From NCBI RefSeq assembly GCF_001746415.1, contig NZ_MEHJ01000002.1, forward strand, positions 496,001 to 560,000: a stretch of DNA of 64,000 nucleotides, in the 5' to 3' direction. The notes beneath the pieces were generated by a model. That model did no database searches, was not told where the DNA came from, and saw only the letters and a list, made by a program, of their open reading frames with translations. Made by a program: the position numbers and the translations under genes. The stretch is from Streptomyces agglomeratus (lineage in GTDB: Bacteria; Actinomycetota; Actinomycetes; Streptomycetales; Streptomycetaceae). How positions within the stretch are numbered: the first letter of the stretch is position 1; each line of letters opens with the position of its first letter. Of the stretch, positions 8,029 to 16,680 are shown piece by piece.

Positions 8029-9146
8029 GATGCTGTCTCCTCGTCGGCGAGCAGTCCGATGCCTGGGTAGTACTTGCGCTGGTTGGACAGGATCATTTCC
8101 TTGGGCGAGGCCAGTCCGACCGCTTCGCGGACCCGGGAAGCGAACGCTCGGGACGATACGGCGGGTGCCCCTTCATTCTGGCACCACGTTTTGTAAGCGG
8201 CGTAGAGGCGGGCCTGTTCAGCACGGTGTTCGGGGTTGAGGGCGCAGCATTCGTCGAGGAAGCGGCCGGTGTGGTCTTCGGTTTCGGCGTACGCGGTGGT
8301 GGCGATGCGTACGCGCTGGGGGGGGGTGAGGTCCTTGTCGCCGGCGAGGTAGCGGCGGGCGCCTTCGATGAGCCAGTTGAGGATTCCGGGGCCTTCTTCG
8401 GCAACCAGGATATCCGCGAGGTTGTCGATTTTTCGGTCGTCGGAGACGACGCGCTCGAAGGGGATCAGTCTCATGCGGCGCCAGAACGCGAATCCTCCGG
8501 TGCCGACTTCGGGGCGGTGGTTGCCGAGCAGCCAAAGCTTGTGGGTGGGGGAGAAGCTGAAGAAGTCCTGTCGCATCCGGCGGGCTTTGATCCGGTCGCC
8601 GCCGGTGAGGAGCTTGACGCGTGCCTCGTCGAATTTGTCGTCGTGTTTGACCTCGGAGCACACGATGACGCGCCGGCCGTGGAGCTCTGCCAGGTCGGTG
8701 GGGTGGCCTTCGTAAGGGCGGGCCATGAGGAAGCCGGGCGGGGCGGCGTTGGCGTAGTCCCCGAGCAGTTTCATCAGTACGTCGAGCAGGACGGACTTGC
8801 CGTTCTTGCCGCTGCCGAACAGGAACGGCATTACCTGTGCTCCGACGTCGCCGGTGATGGAGTAGCCCAGCAGCAGGCGCAGAAAGGCAATCATTTCCGC
8901 GCCTTCCTCGTCGTCACCGAAGGTGTCGGCGAGGAAACGGTTCCAGCGGGGCGTGCGTTCCTGGGCTGGGCCGGTGGACGTTGAACGGGAGTGGAAATCC
9001 TTGTTGGGGTCGGGGGTGCGAACCAGTCCCGTGCGGAGGTCGACGATGCCGGCGGGGGTGCACGGGGCGTAGGGGTCGGCGTCCAGGAGGGAGGCGTTGA
9101 GAACCATGCCGGGCGCTGATTTTGCCTGGGCGAGCATGGCGTTCAT
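8025..9146 (-). CDS. D5-type primase/helicase, C-terminal ATPase part
   Basis: 373 residues that form the helicase half of a phage/plasmid primase (D5_N plus SF3-like ATPase). LCTP-like DPYAPCTPAGIVDLRTG and FLRLLLGYSITGD precede Walker A GSGKNGKS (about residues 111-118), then VIVCSEVKHDD and the sensor segment KLWLLGNHRPEVGTGG. It would unwind and prime plasmid DNA. Upstream of the ATG the same frame reads DLHRRRALSTSGMNAMLAQ, which is the normal interior of this family, so the real protein continues into the N-terminal piece at 9143-9529. One missing G in the run at 9182-9184 would join them. As read, the two parts overlap by 4 bp. Confidence 0.88.
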   Translation of the reverse strand: MNAMLAQAKSAPGMVLNASLLDADPYAPCTPAGIVDLRTGLVRTPDPNKDFHSRSTSTGPAQERTPRWNRFLADTFGDDEEGAEMIAFLRLLLGYSITGDVGAQVMPFLFGSGKNGKSVLLDVLMKLLGDYANAAPPGFLMARPYEGHPTDLAELHGRRVIVCSEVKHDDKFDEARVKLLTGGDRIKARRMRQDFFSFSPTHKLWLLGNHRPEVGTGGFAFWRRMRLIPFERVVSDDRKIDNLADILVAEEGPGILNWLIEGARRYLAGDKDLTPPQRVRIATTAYAETEDHTGRFLDECCALNPEHRAEQARLYAAYKTWCQNEGAPAVSSRAFASRVREAVGLASPKEMILSNQRKYYPGIGLLADEETAS

Positions 9147-9529
9147 GCCGGATGTGGAGAGTGCTCGGCGGCGGTGAAGATCCCTCGGGGGTCCTGGGTG
9201 GCAAGGTTTTCAGCGAGGTCTCCAGCGGACCAGACGACGGCGTCGTCTTCGTCCATCTGCCAGCGGGTGGCGTCCCAGCGGTACCAGCCCAGGCCGGGGA
9301 CGTGCCGGTAGTCGTTGGCGTACAGCTTGACGAACAGTTTGGCGTTGCCGCGGTCGGAGAGGGTGTCCGGCAGCAGGCCTGCGGCCGACGCGGAGCCGTT
9401 AGCGGCGGGCGGAAGGTGTCTTTCCCCGGCTTGTGTGGGAAGGGGGGCTGAGGCTTGGGCGAGGATCTGTGCGGCCACGGCCTGGGGGTCGAATTCGAAG
9501 AGGAAGCCGTCGTTGCTCGGCGATGTCAT
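9143..9529 (-). CDS. D5-type primase/helicase, N-terminal part
   Basis: 128 residues as read. NAKLFVKLYANDYRHVPGLGWYRWDATRW is the characteristic start of D5_N-type plasmid primases, followed by AGDLAENLATQDPRG. After this the frame drifts into a non-family tail and stops at 9143. Reading one extra G at 9182-9184 would give DPRGDLHRRRALSTSG and run straight into the downstream frame. I therefore take this as the N-terminus of the same gene rather than a separate protein. The ATG overlaps the Prim-Pol stop by 4 bp. Confidence 0.75.
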   Translation of the reverse strand: MTSPSNDGFLFEFDPQAVAAQILAQASAPLPTQAGERHLPPAANGSASAAGLLPDTLSDRGNAKLFVKLYANDYRHVPGLGWYRWDATRWQMDEDDAVVWSAGDLAENLATQDPRGIFTAAEHSPHPA

Positions 9530-10637
9530 GTCCGGCTCCCGGGGTCCAGTGGGCGCCTGGAGCCAGCGGTCATGCCGCTGCGGATGATTTGGTCGTAGCG
9601 ACGGTCCTGGCCGGGGCGGGTCATGGCGGCGACCTCGCGCAGGGTTTGCTCGGCGGCGTCCTGGCTGAGGTGGCCTGCCGCGACCAGGCCGCCAATGGTG
9701 TAGGCGGCGCGGTTGAGTTTGTCGGAGAAGCCGGCGCCTTCCGTCACGTTGGCACAGGCGGCGACTTCAGCCAGGACGGTGGCCAGGGTGCGGGTGGCAC
9801 GGTCCCGTCCGCCGCCCTCGGCGATGACCGCTTGACGGGCCCGCGGGGGGACGGGGCGCGGGGCCGGGATGGTTGAGACGGGCAGGTGGCCAGTGCGTTC
9901 GAGTTCCTGACTGAGCCACGAGGGCAGGGGCGCTGGCTCGCGTACGTCTCCGAGCGGTACGTAGCTGCCCGCACTGGTCTTGGTGCCGGGGGCGATGATG
10001 TACTCGCCGTGGGCCCGGACATCGACCTGCCAGGCGAGGGCGCGTCCGCCACCCGAGCCGGTGGAGCACTGCCAGTTACGGCCGTCGGCGTTGCGGTACC
10101 AGATGTGCAGGCCTCCGGAGGGCGTCTGTACGCGCAGGGTGCTCTGGTCGGCCGCGGGGCTGGTGGCTCCGCGTAGCGCCGCCAGGACGGCCAAGGTGTG
10201 GTAGCCGGTCGCGAGCCCGGTGAGGTTCACGTGGTCGGAGATCGGGATGCCTGGCAGCAACTGGTCTCGCTGGGGCGGTTTCTGCGGATGGGCGTCGACG
10301 TCGATGACGACCAGGCCTGCGGGGCCGCAGGCGACTCCGACACCGAAGTCGGGGTTGCCACCCCACCACTGCTCGATGAGGCTGTGGTCGAGCGTGGCGG
10401 CATGAAAGCCGTGGCACCAGCGGCCAGCGGCGCAGCAGGGGCAGTCGCGGTGTGTGTGGCCAGGGGTTCGGCAGGCCGCGCAGTTCGAGGCGGGCGACTT
10501 ACGGCCGGTGCGAGGGGGTGGACTGGCCATCCTCGGCTGGCGCACCACTTTGCTGTGGCCAGCGGAGAGGGAGCGACTGAGGCAGCAGGGTTAGCCAGCC
10601 TTGAGTCGCTACGGGAAATCCGCAGCTCAGCAGGCAT
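9526..10637 (-). CDS. Prim-Pol (bifunctional DNA primase/polymerase) with one frame break
   Basis: The N-terminal segment LATAKWCASRGWPVHPLAP (frame starting at ATG 10637, preceded by AGGGGAAG) is typical of actinobacterial Prim-Pol proteins. It continues in another frame as GRKSPASNCAACRTPGHT. Restoring one G in the CCGG at 10505-10506 (plus strand) joins them as HPLAPGRKSP. Catalytic features follow: VVIDVDAH (metal-binding DxD), SGGLHIWYR and GEYIIAPG. A Cys/His-rich stretch (NCAACRTPGHTHRDCPCC) is conserved in this subfamily. It would synthesise primers for the element and works next to the D5-type helicase. Without the correction an ATG at 10548 would give a 340-residue protein lacking the N-terminus. 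Confidence 0.82.
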
Positions 10638-11182
10638 GTGCTTCCCCTATCAGCGACCGAAGCGACTCAACAACGAACACAGACTAGCGAAGCGCTGGAC
10701 AGCCAGTGCGCAGCCGGGGGGAAAAGCGCCCGACCGTGTCGAGGGGGCCATCTTCGTGGCACATCAGCGACTCAGCAGAATGACCAGCGACTGAGAGGTC
10801 TTCGGTCGCTGTCCGACAGAGCTCCTAAAGGCGCAGGTCAAAGGCTTATGGATCACGAAACAGCGACTGAAGCGACTGAAGCCTCCTATATATGACGCAC
10901 ACGCACACACAGGGTTGGGCTCATATATAGGGACCCAGAGTCGCTTCAGTCGCTGATGCCTTCGGTCGCTGCTCGCTGACCTGCTGTTTTCCCAGTGCGC
11001 AGGTCAGCGACCAAGTCCTGCTGGGTCGCTTCGCTTCGGTCGCTGACCTTTCAGTCGCTGTCGCTGGGCAGCGATGGCAGTGACCAAAGCGACTCGCCAC
11101 TGCGGTCCCCTGGGCCGTAACAGGCGGGGCGTCCAACTCTGCACCACAGTCGCTTCGGTCGCTTCGGTCGCTTCGGTCGCTG
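10570..11182. repeat. Iteron region, candidate replication origin
   Basis: About two dozen copies of AGCGAC or its complement GTCGCT occur in 600 bp. Many extend to CAGCGACTGAAG / CTTCAGTCGCTG, and three tandem 9-bp CTTCGGTCG units lie near 11151-11180. Copies left of about 10885 mostly read AGCGAC; copies to the right mostly read GTCGCT, giving a large dyad. The pivot holds CTATATATGA and TCATATATAG around a CA-rich centre (10887-10930), the most AT-rich spot nearby. Iterons plus an AT-rich dyad between primase and relaxase genes suit an origin of replication. No coding frame spans it. Confidence 0.7.
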
Positions 11183-11240
11183 CTGAACTTGTGAACGCGA
11201 GGGCGCCCGCTGCCCGGGAGGTGTGACCTCATCAGGATGG

Positions 11241-12185
11241 TCAGGCCGCGACGGGCTGGGGCCGCAGCCAGGCGTCCAAGGGGTCGGCGGGCCCGAGGAC
11301 CGGGGTGAAGATCGGCTCAAAGGGGCCGCGGTGCTGGAGCTGGTCAAGGGTTGTGACGCCAGCCCGTAGGCCGGTGTTGGCGAGTGCTGGGTCGCTGGCG
11401 GCGAGGCTTCGCAGGTCGGCGATGCGCCGGGTAAGCCGTGACGCGGAGGCGCCGGTGAGGACCAGGAGCAGGCGGGGGAAAGCCGGGTAACGGTAGCGCC
11501 AGGCCGGTGTTGTTGTGGTGCGCCGACCTGCCTTGGTGCCACGGCCCGAGGGCGGCTGGGGAGTGTATTCGTGGTAGGCGGAGTAGGCGTGGAGCTTCTG
11601 AGCCAGGCGGGCGATGGTCATCTGTGTGCGGTCGACTTCGATGAAGTACGTGAGCAAGGTGCGCTGTTTTGCCTTCTGGTCAGTGTGGACGTAGTTGAGG
11701 ACGGCATCGGGGATGAGGCTGAGTTCCTCACCGGGCCGGGAGTCGTCGCGGTAGTAGTGGGCCGTTTCGGGTGACCAGTCGAGAGGTCCGCATTCGTGAC
11801 CGAGCCGGCGCGCCCAGTCGACGAATGCCAGGCCCGTCTCGACGGTGGCGAGGGTGTGTTCCTGCAGAGGGCCGAGGGCCGCTTCCGGGCTCATGCGGTA
11901 CGGACGCTGCGGCAGCAGTCCAACCGATTCCACTGCGTAGGCACCCTTCTCGGTGAGCCACCACAGCAGCTCGGTCTGGCCCGAGACGCGACGGCCGACG
12001 GTCTCGGCCAGGCCAGTTGTGCGCAGGGTGTGGAGCTGGCGGCGCAGGTACTCGGCGCGTGTGTGGTGCGGGGTGATCAGCTGGTGGAGCTGCCTCGTCG
12101 AGACCAGGCGGTGCTGGTAGAGGACCTGGGTGGCCTGCTGGGCAATCTGGCCCAGGCCCGTGGGGCCGGTGTGGGGGTAGGGCAT
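11241..12185 (-). CDS. Replication-relaxation family protein (putative relaxase)
   Basis: 314 residues. The N-terminal winged-helix-like part (ATQVLYQHRLVSTRQLHQLI, EYLRRQLHTLRTTGLAE, LLWWLTEKGAYAVE) and the later YFIEVDRTQMTIARLAQKLHAY with LIPDAVLNY match the actinobacterial Replic_Relax family. Members are thought to nick or bind the transfer/replication origin; the Asp/Glu residues in LIPDAV and FIEVDR are the likely catalytic acids. It follows the VirD4-like gene by 14 bp and faces the iteron region. Family assignment is from sequence pattern; nicking activity is inferred. Confidence 0.8.
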   Translation of the reverse strand: MPYPHTGPTGLGQIAQQATQVLYQHRLVSTRQLHQLITPHHTRAEYLRRQLHTLRTTGLAETVGRRVSGQTELLWWLTEKGAYAVESVGLLPQRPYRMSPEAALGPLQEHTLATVETGLAFVDWARRLGHECGPLDWSPETAHYYRDDSRPGEELSLIPDAVLNYVHTDQKAKQRTLLTYFIEVDRTQMTIARLAQKLHAYSAYHEYTPQPPSGRGTKAGRRTTTTPAWRYRYPAFPRLLLVLTGASASRLTRRIADLRSLAASDPALANTGLRAGVTTLDQLQHRGPFEPIFTPVLGPADPLDAWLRPQPVAA

Positions 12186-12199
12186 CGCGGTCTCCGTTT

Positions 12200-14383
12200 T
12201 CAGTCGATGACGGTGGTGGGGTCGCCTGCGGCGCCCGGGCCGGAGCGGCGACCGGTGTGGTGGGCGAGGATCTCTGTGTCCAGGTCTTCAAGCTGGGCGA
12301 GGATCTCGGCGACCGGGCGGCGTCGAAGGTTGGTGTCGATCGCCTGATTCAGCTCGGGGACGCCGGCCGGGTTGTCGTAGTGGGCGAAGATCTCCTCGAC
12401 GGGAAGGCCTCGGACCCGGAAGGGCTGGGTCGGCTTGCCGTTGAGGCTGATCGACATGACGTAGTGGTATTTCGGCAGCTCGGTGATGGTCTCCGGGCTG
12501 ACGTGCCCGTTCCACCTCCGGGCGACAAAGGCCGCTTCGTCGTAGTCCGCGGCACAGGTGGACAGCAGGGACTGGTTCTGCAGCAGGGACTGCCGCGTGA
12601 TCGCGCTCAGCCGAAGCGCCATCTGCGTCATGCCGATGAACCTGACCTCGTACTTGCGCAGCTGTTCGGCGATGGCGGCCAGGAAGCCCTTGGAGGAGGC
12701 GTCCAGGGCGGTCAGCTCGTCCCCCCACGCCCAGAACGTGCGCCGGTCCTTTCGTGCTGTGTCCTGCCGGGACAGGCCGGCACGGTGCAGATCGTGAATC
12801 AGCAGGCAGCTGACCAGCGCGTCGCTCTCGGAGCCGGACGGGCAGACGAACACCACCCGACTGGTGTCCATCGCCTGCTTGATGTCGTACGCCGAGCGCG
12901 GCGAGCCGAAGAACGCCTGCAACGACTGCGAGGTGTCGAGCCGGTCCATGACGTACGTGACGGTCGGCACGGCATCCGAGGCGAGCTTCGGAAACGTCTT
13001 CTCCCAGTAGTCACGCACCCGCTGCGGCAACTTCCGTAGCAACGGCTCGCGCCAGTCCTCATCCGTCAGCCAGGTCCGCAACTGGAACAGGGTGCACTGA
13101 GCTTCCAGAGCGTCGCTCTGGACCGCCTGAAGGTTGAGCAGGGCCAGGGCCTGGGCAGCGCGGGCGAGGATCGTACGGGCGCGTGGTGCACTGTCGCCCC
13201 AGTCCTGGGCCGCGGCGATGCCTTCGGTGACCGAACGCACGATCTCCTGGACGTCGCTGAGAGTGCGGCCTTCCATCGACAGCGGATTCCACGAGGCAAC
13301 CAGCTGGTCAGGCTCAGACTTGGCCAGGTTGATTTCCCACACCCGGGGGGCGATCTGGGAGTGAGCCAGGTACGGCTTGGCCCTCGCCCAGCCTTCACCG
13401 TGAGGGTCCAGGAACCAGGTCCCGTAACCGGAGTGGGCCATGGCGATGCACTGCACCAGCGCGGCCTCGGTCTTGCCGTGGCCGGACTTGCCCAGCTGCA
13501 GGCCGAAGAGAAGGTCTCTGACACGGGCGGCACCGATCCGTTCCCGCCCGTCCGGGTAGGTGACGGCGCCGAGCGGGACGAGGTCCCGCTGGCCGGTGTA
13601 GACAGGCAGGTCCGACGGCGCCGGCGGGACCAGGCCGCCGGAGCGCACCACGCTGGAGGCGCGGCACTTGACCGTGGGCGGCTTGAGGAAGCCGCCCAGC
13701 TCGGGCACGGTCAGCCACTGCCGCTTCCAAGGTGCGAACTCGCCGGTGACGAAGCGTCGGTCGAAGTGGGTTATCCGCCACCGGGTGCGCGGCCGGCGGG
13801 GCTTGAGGTAGTTCTCGCCGGAGGTGGCCGAGAAGGCCGCGAGCAGCTTGTTCATGCGAGCCAGGGCCGCCTGCGGGTGCGCGGCCTCGGTACGCAGCAG
13901 CAGCTGCACGGCGAACACCGCGCCGGCCGCCGCCGGATCGAACTTTCCGACGCCGTCCCGCAGGTCGGTCATGCGGGGCAGCCGCTCGCTGCGGCCGCCG
14001 CCGGACGTCGTTCCGCCGGACCAGGCTGCGAGGACCGATTCCCACGCCCCTCCCCCACCGAGGCCGCCGGTCAGGCGCTCCCCGTACGCGGAGGGCCCGC
14101 GGCGCTTGGACTGCCACAGCAGGCGGCGCCGGCGCCGGGCGAGCCGGCGCTCACGGACGGGAACCAGGTCGATGACGACGTCGGCCTGCTCGCCAGCCTC
14201 GGTGCGTACCGAAGCCATGGCGGCCGCCAATTGCTGGAGCGGGTCCGGGTTCAGGCCCAGCGAGGCGAGCGGCTTCTGGTCGGGCAGCGCCAGGGTCAGT
14301 TCGACGCGCTGTACGTAGCGGCGGGAATGACCACGGCGATGGTCGCCGGTGCCGGGCTTGGTGAAGTTGACGGTGGCGGTCAC
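12200..14383 (-). CDS. VirD4/TraG-like conjugation coupling ATPase
   Basis: 727 residues. Walker A GKSGHGKT lies at about residues 298-305 and is followed by FLDPHGEGW, typical of HerA/VirD4-type ATPases. Later FWAWGDELTALD is Walker B and RFIGMTQMALRLS resembles the arginine-finger/sensor part. The first 250 residues are a basic, Arg-rich region without clear membrane helices, so anchoring may come from the small partner encoded immediately upstream (4-bp overlap). It would bring the relaxase-DNA complex to the type IV channel encoded at 29-38 kb. Confidence 0.85.
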   Translation of the reverse strand: MTATVNFTKPGTGDHRRGHSRRYVQRVELTLALPDQKPLASLGLNPDPLQQLAAAMASVRTEAGEQADVVIDLVPVRERRLARRRRRLLWQSKRRGPSAYGERLTGGLGGGGAWESVLAAWSGGTTSGGGRSERLPRMTDLRDGVGKFDPAAAGAVFAVQLLLRTEAAHPQAALARMNKLLAAFSATSGENYLKPRRPRTRWRITHFDRRFVTGEFAPWKRQWLTVPELGGFLKPPTVKCRASSVVRSGGLVPPAPSDLPVYTGQRDLVPLGAVTYPDGRERIGAARVRDLLFGLQLGKSGHGKTEAALVQCIAMAHSGYGTWFLDPHGEGWARAKPYLAHSQIAPRVWEINLAKSEPDQLVASWNPLSMEGRTLSDVQEIVRSVTEGIAAAQDWGDSAPRARTILARAAQALALLNLQAVQSDALEAQCTLFQLRTWLTDEDWREPLLRKLPQRVRDYWEKTFPKLASDAVPTVTYVMDRLDTSQSLQAFFGSPRSAYDIKQAMDTSRVVFVCPSGSESDALVSCLLIHDLHRAGLSRQDTARKDRRTFWAWGDELTALDASSKGFLAAIAEQLRKYEVRFIGMTQMALRLSAITRQSLLQNQSLLSTCAADYDEAAFVARRWNGHVSPETITELPKYHYVMSISLNGKPTQPFRVRGLPVEEIFAHYDNPAGVPELNQAIDTNLRRRPVAEILAQLEDLDTEILAHHTGRRSGPGAAGDPTTVID

Positions 14384-14961
14384 TTCGCCCCCTCACTTTG
14401 GGCGTGGAAGCGGACCGGCTGGATGTCCTTCTGGGTGCGGTGGGCGCGTACTTCGACTTCGGCGAAGCCCGGCATGGCCAGCACGGCGGCCGCAGTGACC
14501 GGCCCTTCGAGGAAGCAGCGCATCTTGCCGTCCTCGGCGCTGTAGCGCAGCCGGGCGGCCGAGCCGCGGGCCGGGACGCTAACGGCGGACTGATGGACCC
14601 GGCCGAGCTGGCGCGCCCACCGGCCGACCTCGCCTTCGCTCGGGTCGAAGGTGGAGGTGGGGACCACTTCGACGGTCACCCGTTCGGCGAGGACGTCCCG
14701 TACGAGCCGCGCGCGCCACGCGGCAACCAAGATCCAAGTGGCCAGGGCGACCGGAGAGAGCGCGGCCAGATACGGGGCGGCCATGGTGGCCCAGTCGGCG
14801 GTGTTGACGAGCACTTGGGCGCCCGGCAGGTCAGCGATGTTCATGCCGGCCGCCGGGCCGGTTGTACGTGGCATAGCGATGTCCTGCACGGTGGCCTCCT
14901 GGTCGGTGCGGGGAAACCCCTCCACCTGGACCAAGTCAGGCCGGAACGCCGGTTCAGACAC
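14380..14961 (-). CDS. Membrane partner of the VirD4-like ATPase
   Basis: 193 residues. One or two hydrophobic segments (WATMAAPYLAALSPVALATWILVAAW, about residues 58-83) are followed by a soluble alpha/beta region (VTVEVVPTSTFDPSEGEVGRWARQL, PVTAAAVLAMPGFAEVEVRAH). No named domain is recognised. Its stop overlaps the VirD4-like start by 4 bp, so it is probably its membrane anchor or an N-terminal domain split off. The frame opens at 14961; an internal ATG (MNIADLPGAQ) is an alternative start. Confidence 0.65.
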   Translation of the reverse strand: MSEPAFRPDLVQVEGFPRTDQEATVQDIAMPRTTGPAAGMNIADLPGAQVLVNTADWATMAAPYLAALSPVALATWILVAAWRARLVRDVLAERVTVEVVPTSTFDPSEGEVGRWARQLGRVHQSAVSVPARGSAARLRYSAEDGKMRCFLEGPVTAAAVLAMPGFAEVEVRAHRTQKDIQPVRFHAQSEGAK

Positions 14962-15126
14962 CGCCCGCGATACTTTGCCTGCTCTTTGCCTTCAGGCTGG
15001 TCCTCTGCTTAATAGCTGTTCTGTCTCAACGAAGTCAGTCGTCCAGAAGACGTTGACCCGCATGGACTGGATTTGGTGAGATACGTGGACCAGACAGCAG
15101 GTCTCGTGTCCCGTCCTAGTGCCGCA

Positions 15127-16266
15127 TCAGGCAACGTTCGCCCTGTCGACCACGGCCCGTAGCCGTTGATCGTCGGCATGACGGTTCCGCCAGATGGTGT
15201 AGCGACGGATCATGCTGCCCTGCTCCTTGTGGCTGGCGTGGTCGGTGCCGTCGAGGGTGAAGTAGCGCAGGGCGGTGAACTGGGCCTCGATGCGGTTCAG
15301 CCACGAGCTGTTCGTCGGCGTGTAGGCGAACTCGACGTTGTTGGCCGCGGCCCAGTCGCCGACCCGGTTGTCCTTCTTCGTGGTCAGGTGCGGGGAGAAG
15401 TTGTCAAGCACGATCGCGATGCGGATCTCCGGCGGATAGAGGCTGCGCAGGTAGCGGCAGAACTCCAGGAACCTCGTCCGGTTCTTCTTCGGTTTGATGT
15501 GGCCGTAGAGCTTGTCTTTGCCGAGGTCGTAGGCGGCGAACAGGTGCCTGACCCCGTGCGGGCGGGTGTAGGTCGCCCGCCTGCGGGGCCTCGGCTCCCG
15601 GTCGGGGTCCTTGTGCCGTCCTCCGCGCTCGGCCCACTGTCGGCCGGGGTGGGGCTGGAGGTTGAGCGGGCCGAACTCGTCCAGGCATAAGACGATTTCG
15701 GGTTCGCCGTCCTCGGGTATGACCTCGCCGTCGGCGATCGAGTAGAGGTGCTCGACGCGGGCTTTCTTGGTGGCGTAGTCGGGATCGCGGGAGGTCTTCC
15801 AGGTCTTTATGCGTTGAAACGACACGCCCTCCTCGCGGAGCAGAACCCGAAGGCCCTCGTGGCTGATGTCGTCGACCACCCCCTCGGCGACCAGGAAGTC
15901 GGCCAGCTTGGCCAGGCTCCAGGTCGAGAACGGCAGACCGTGCTCGGCCGGCCGGGACTTGGCGATCTTCTTGATCTCACGCCGCTCGGGCAGGGTGAAT
16001 GTCCTGGGCCGACCGCCTTTGTACTTCGGGTAGAGGGAGTCGAAGCCGTCGGCGTTGAAGTTGTGGATCACATCCCGGACCCGGTCCGCGCTGGTGAACG
16101 TCACCTCGGCGATCTTCTCCGCGGACATGCCCTGCGCGGACAGCAGCACCATCTGTGCCCGCCGCCACGTCACCACCGACCCGCTGCCCCGGCGGATGAT
16201 CCGCAGCAGGCGCTGTCCCTCGTCGTCATCGATCTCGCGGACGCGTACTCGCTCAGCCACCAGCAC
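15127..16266 (-). CDS. IS630-family transposase
   Basis: 379 residues. The N-terminal helix-turn-helix (RRAQMVLLSAQGMSAEKIAEV, DRVRDVIHNFNADGFDSLYP) is followed by the DDE catalytic core: VLCLDEFGPL, IAIVLDNFSPH and TPTNSSWLNRIEAQF supply the acidic triad. The stop codon lies inside the left inverted repeat. All catalytic residues are present, so it should be functional. It follows the VOC gene by about 30 bp and is likely co-transcribed with it. Confidence 0.9.
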   Translation of the reverse strand: MLVAERVRVREIDDDEGQRLLRIIRRGSGSVVTWRRAQMVLLSAQGMSAEKIAEVTFTSADRVRDVIHNFNADGFDSLYPKYKGGRPRTFTLPERREIKKIAKSRPAEHGLPFSTWSLAKLADFLVAEGVVDDISHEGLRVLLREEGVSFQRIKTWKTSRDPDYATKKARVEHLYSIADGEVIPEDGEPEIVLCLDEFGPLNLQPHPGRQWAERGGRHKDPDREPRPRRRATYTRPHGVRHLFAAYDLGKDKLYGHIKPKKNRTRFLEFCRYLRSLYPPEIRIAIVLDNFSPHLTTKKDNRVGDWAAANNVEFAYTPTNSSWLNRIEAQFTALRYFTLDGTDHASHKEQGSMIRRYTIWRNRHADDQRLRAVVDRANVA

Positions 16267-16296
16267 AGCTTCCCTGCCGCGCGCTGCCAGCGAGTG

Positions 16297-16629
16297 TCAT
16301 TCCGTCGGCGTGCCGATCCGAAGCCGGTTGCTGTCAGGGTCGCGCAGCTCAATCTCACGCGCCCACGGAGCGTCCTTTGCCTGCACACCGAACTCGGAAG
16401 CGATGACGTCGACATCACGAACGCGTAGGTAGACCAACGTGTCGGGACGGGCGTCGCCCTTGTGCTCCGACAAGAACAAGCGCACCCCGCCCCGGGCGAC
16501 CTCGACGAACGCAGGAAGTCCCGGTTCGAAACGGTGTTCCCATTGCTTGGCGAAGCCCAGCCGCTCGTACCAAGCGACCGCCGCCGTAGCGTCCTCGACG
16601 CGAAGAATAGGGATGACTTCCTCGTCCAT
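16297..16629 (-). CDS. VOC/glyoxalase-fold protein, bleomycin-resistance-like passenger
   Basis: 110 residues with the vicinal oxygen chelate pattern: VIPILRVEDATAAVAWYERLGF at the start, VARGGVRLFLSEHKGD in the middle and REIELRDPDSNRLRIGT at the end. This is the order seen in small bleomycin-binding proteins and glyoxalase-like enzymes. Members act by binding a drug or by metal-dependent chemistry; the substrate here is unknown. The gene is inside the inverted repeats of the IS630-family element and upstream of its transposase, so it is a passenger gene. Confidence 0.82.
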   Translation of the reverse strand: MDEEVIPILRVEDATAAVAWYERLGFAKQWEHRFEPGLPAFVEVARGGVRLFLSEHKGDARPDTLVYLRVRDVDVIASEFGVQAKDAPWAREIELRDPDSNRLRIGTPTE

Positions 16630-16680
16630 AGAGTCATCGTCGCAGACCGCCCAGGGCGAACGTTGCCTGATGCGGCACTA

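Larger units (their letters stand above)
15119..16678. mobile_element. IS630-family element carrying a VOC gene
   Basis: Perfect 27-bp terminal inverted repeats at 15119-15145 and 16652-16678, beginning GTGCCGCATCAGGCAACGTT. The element is flanked by TA at 15117-15118 and 16679-16680, the target duplicated by IS630/Tc1-type elements. It is 1560 bp long and contains both a transposase and a vicinal-oxygen-chelate protein gene, both on the minus strand. It is the first member of a stack of four elements. Confidence 0.92.
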
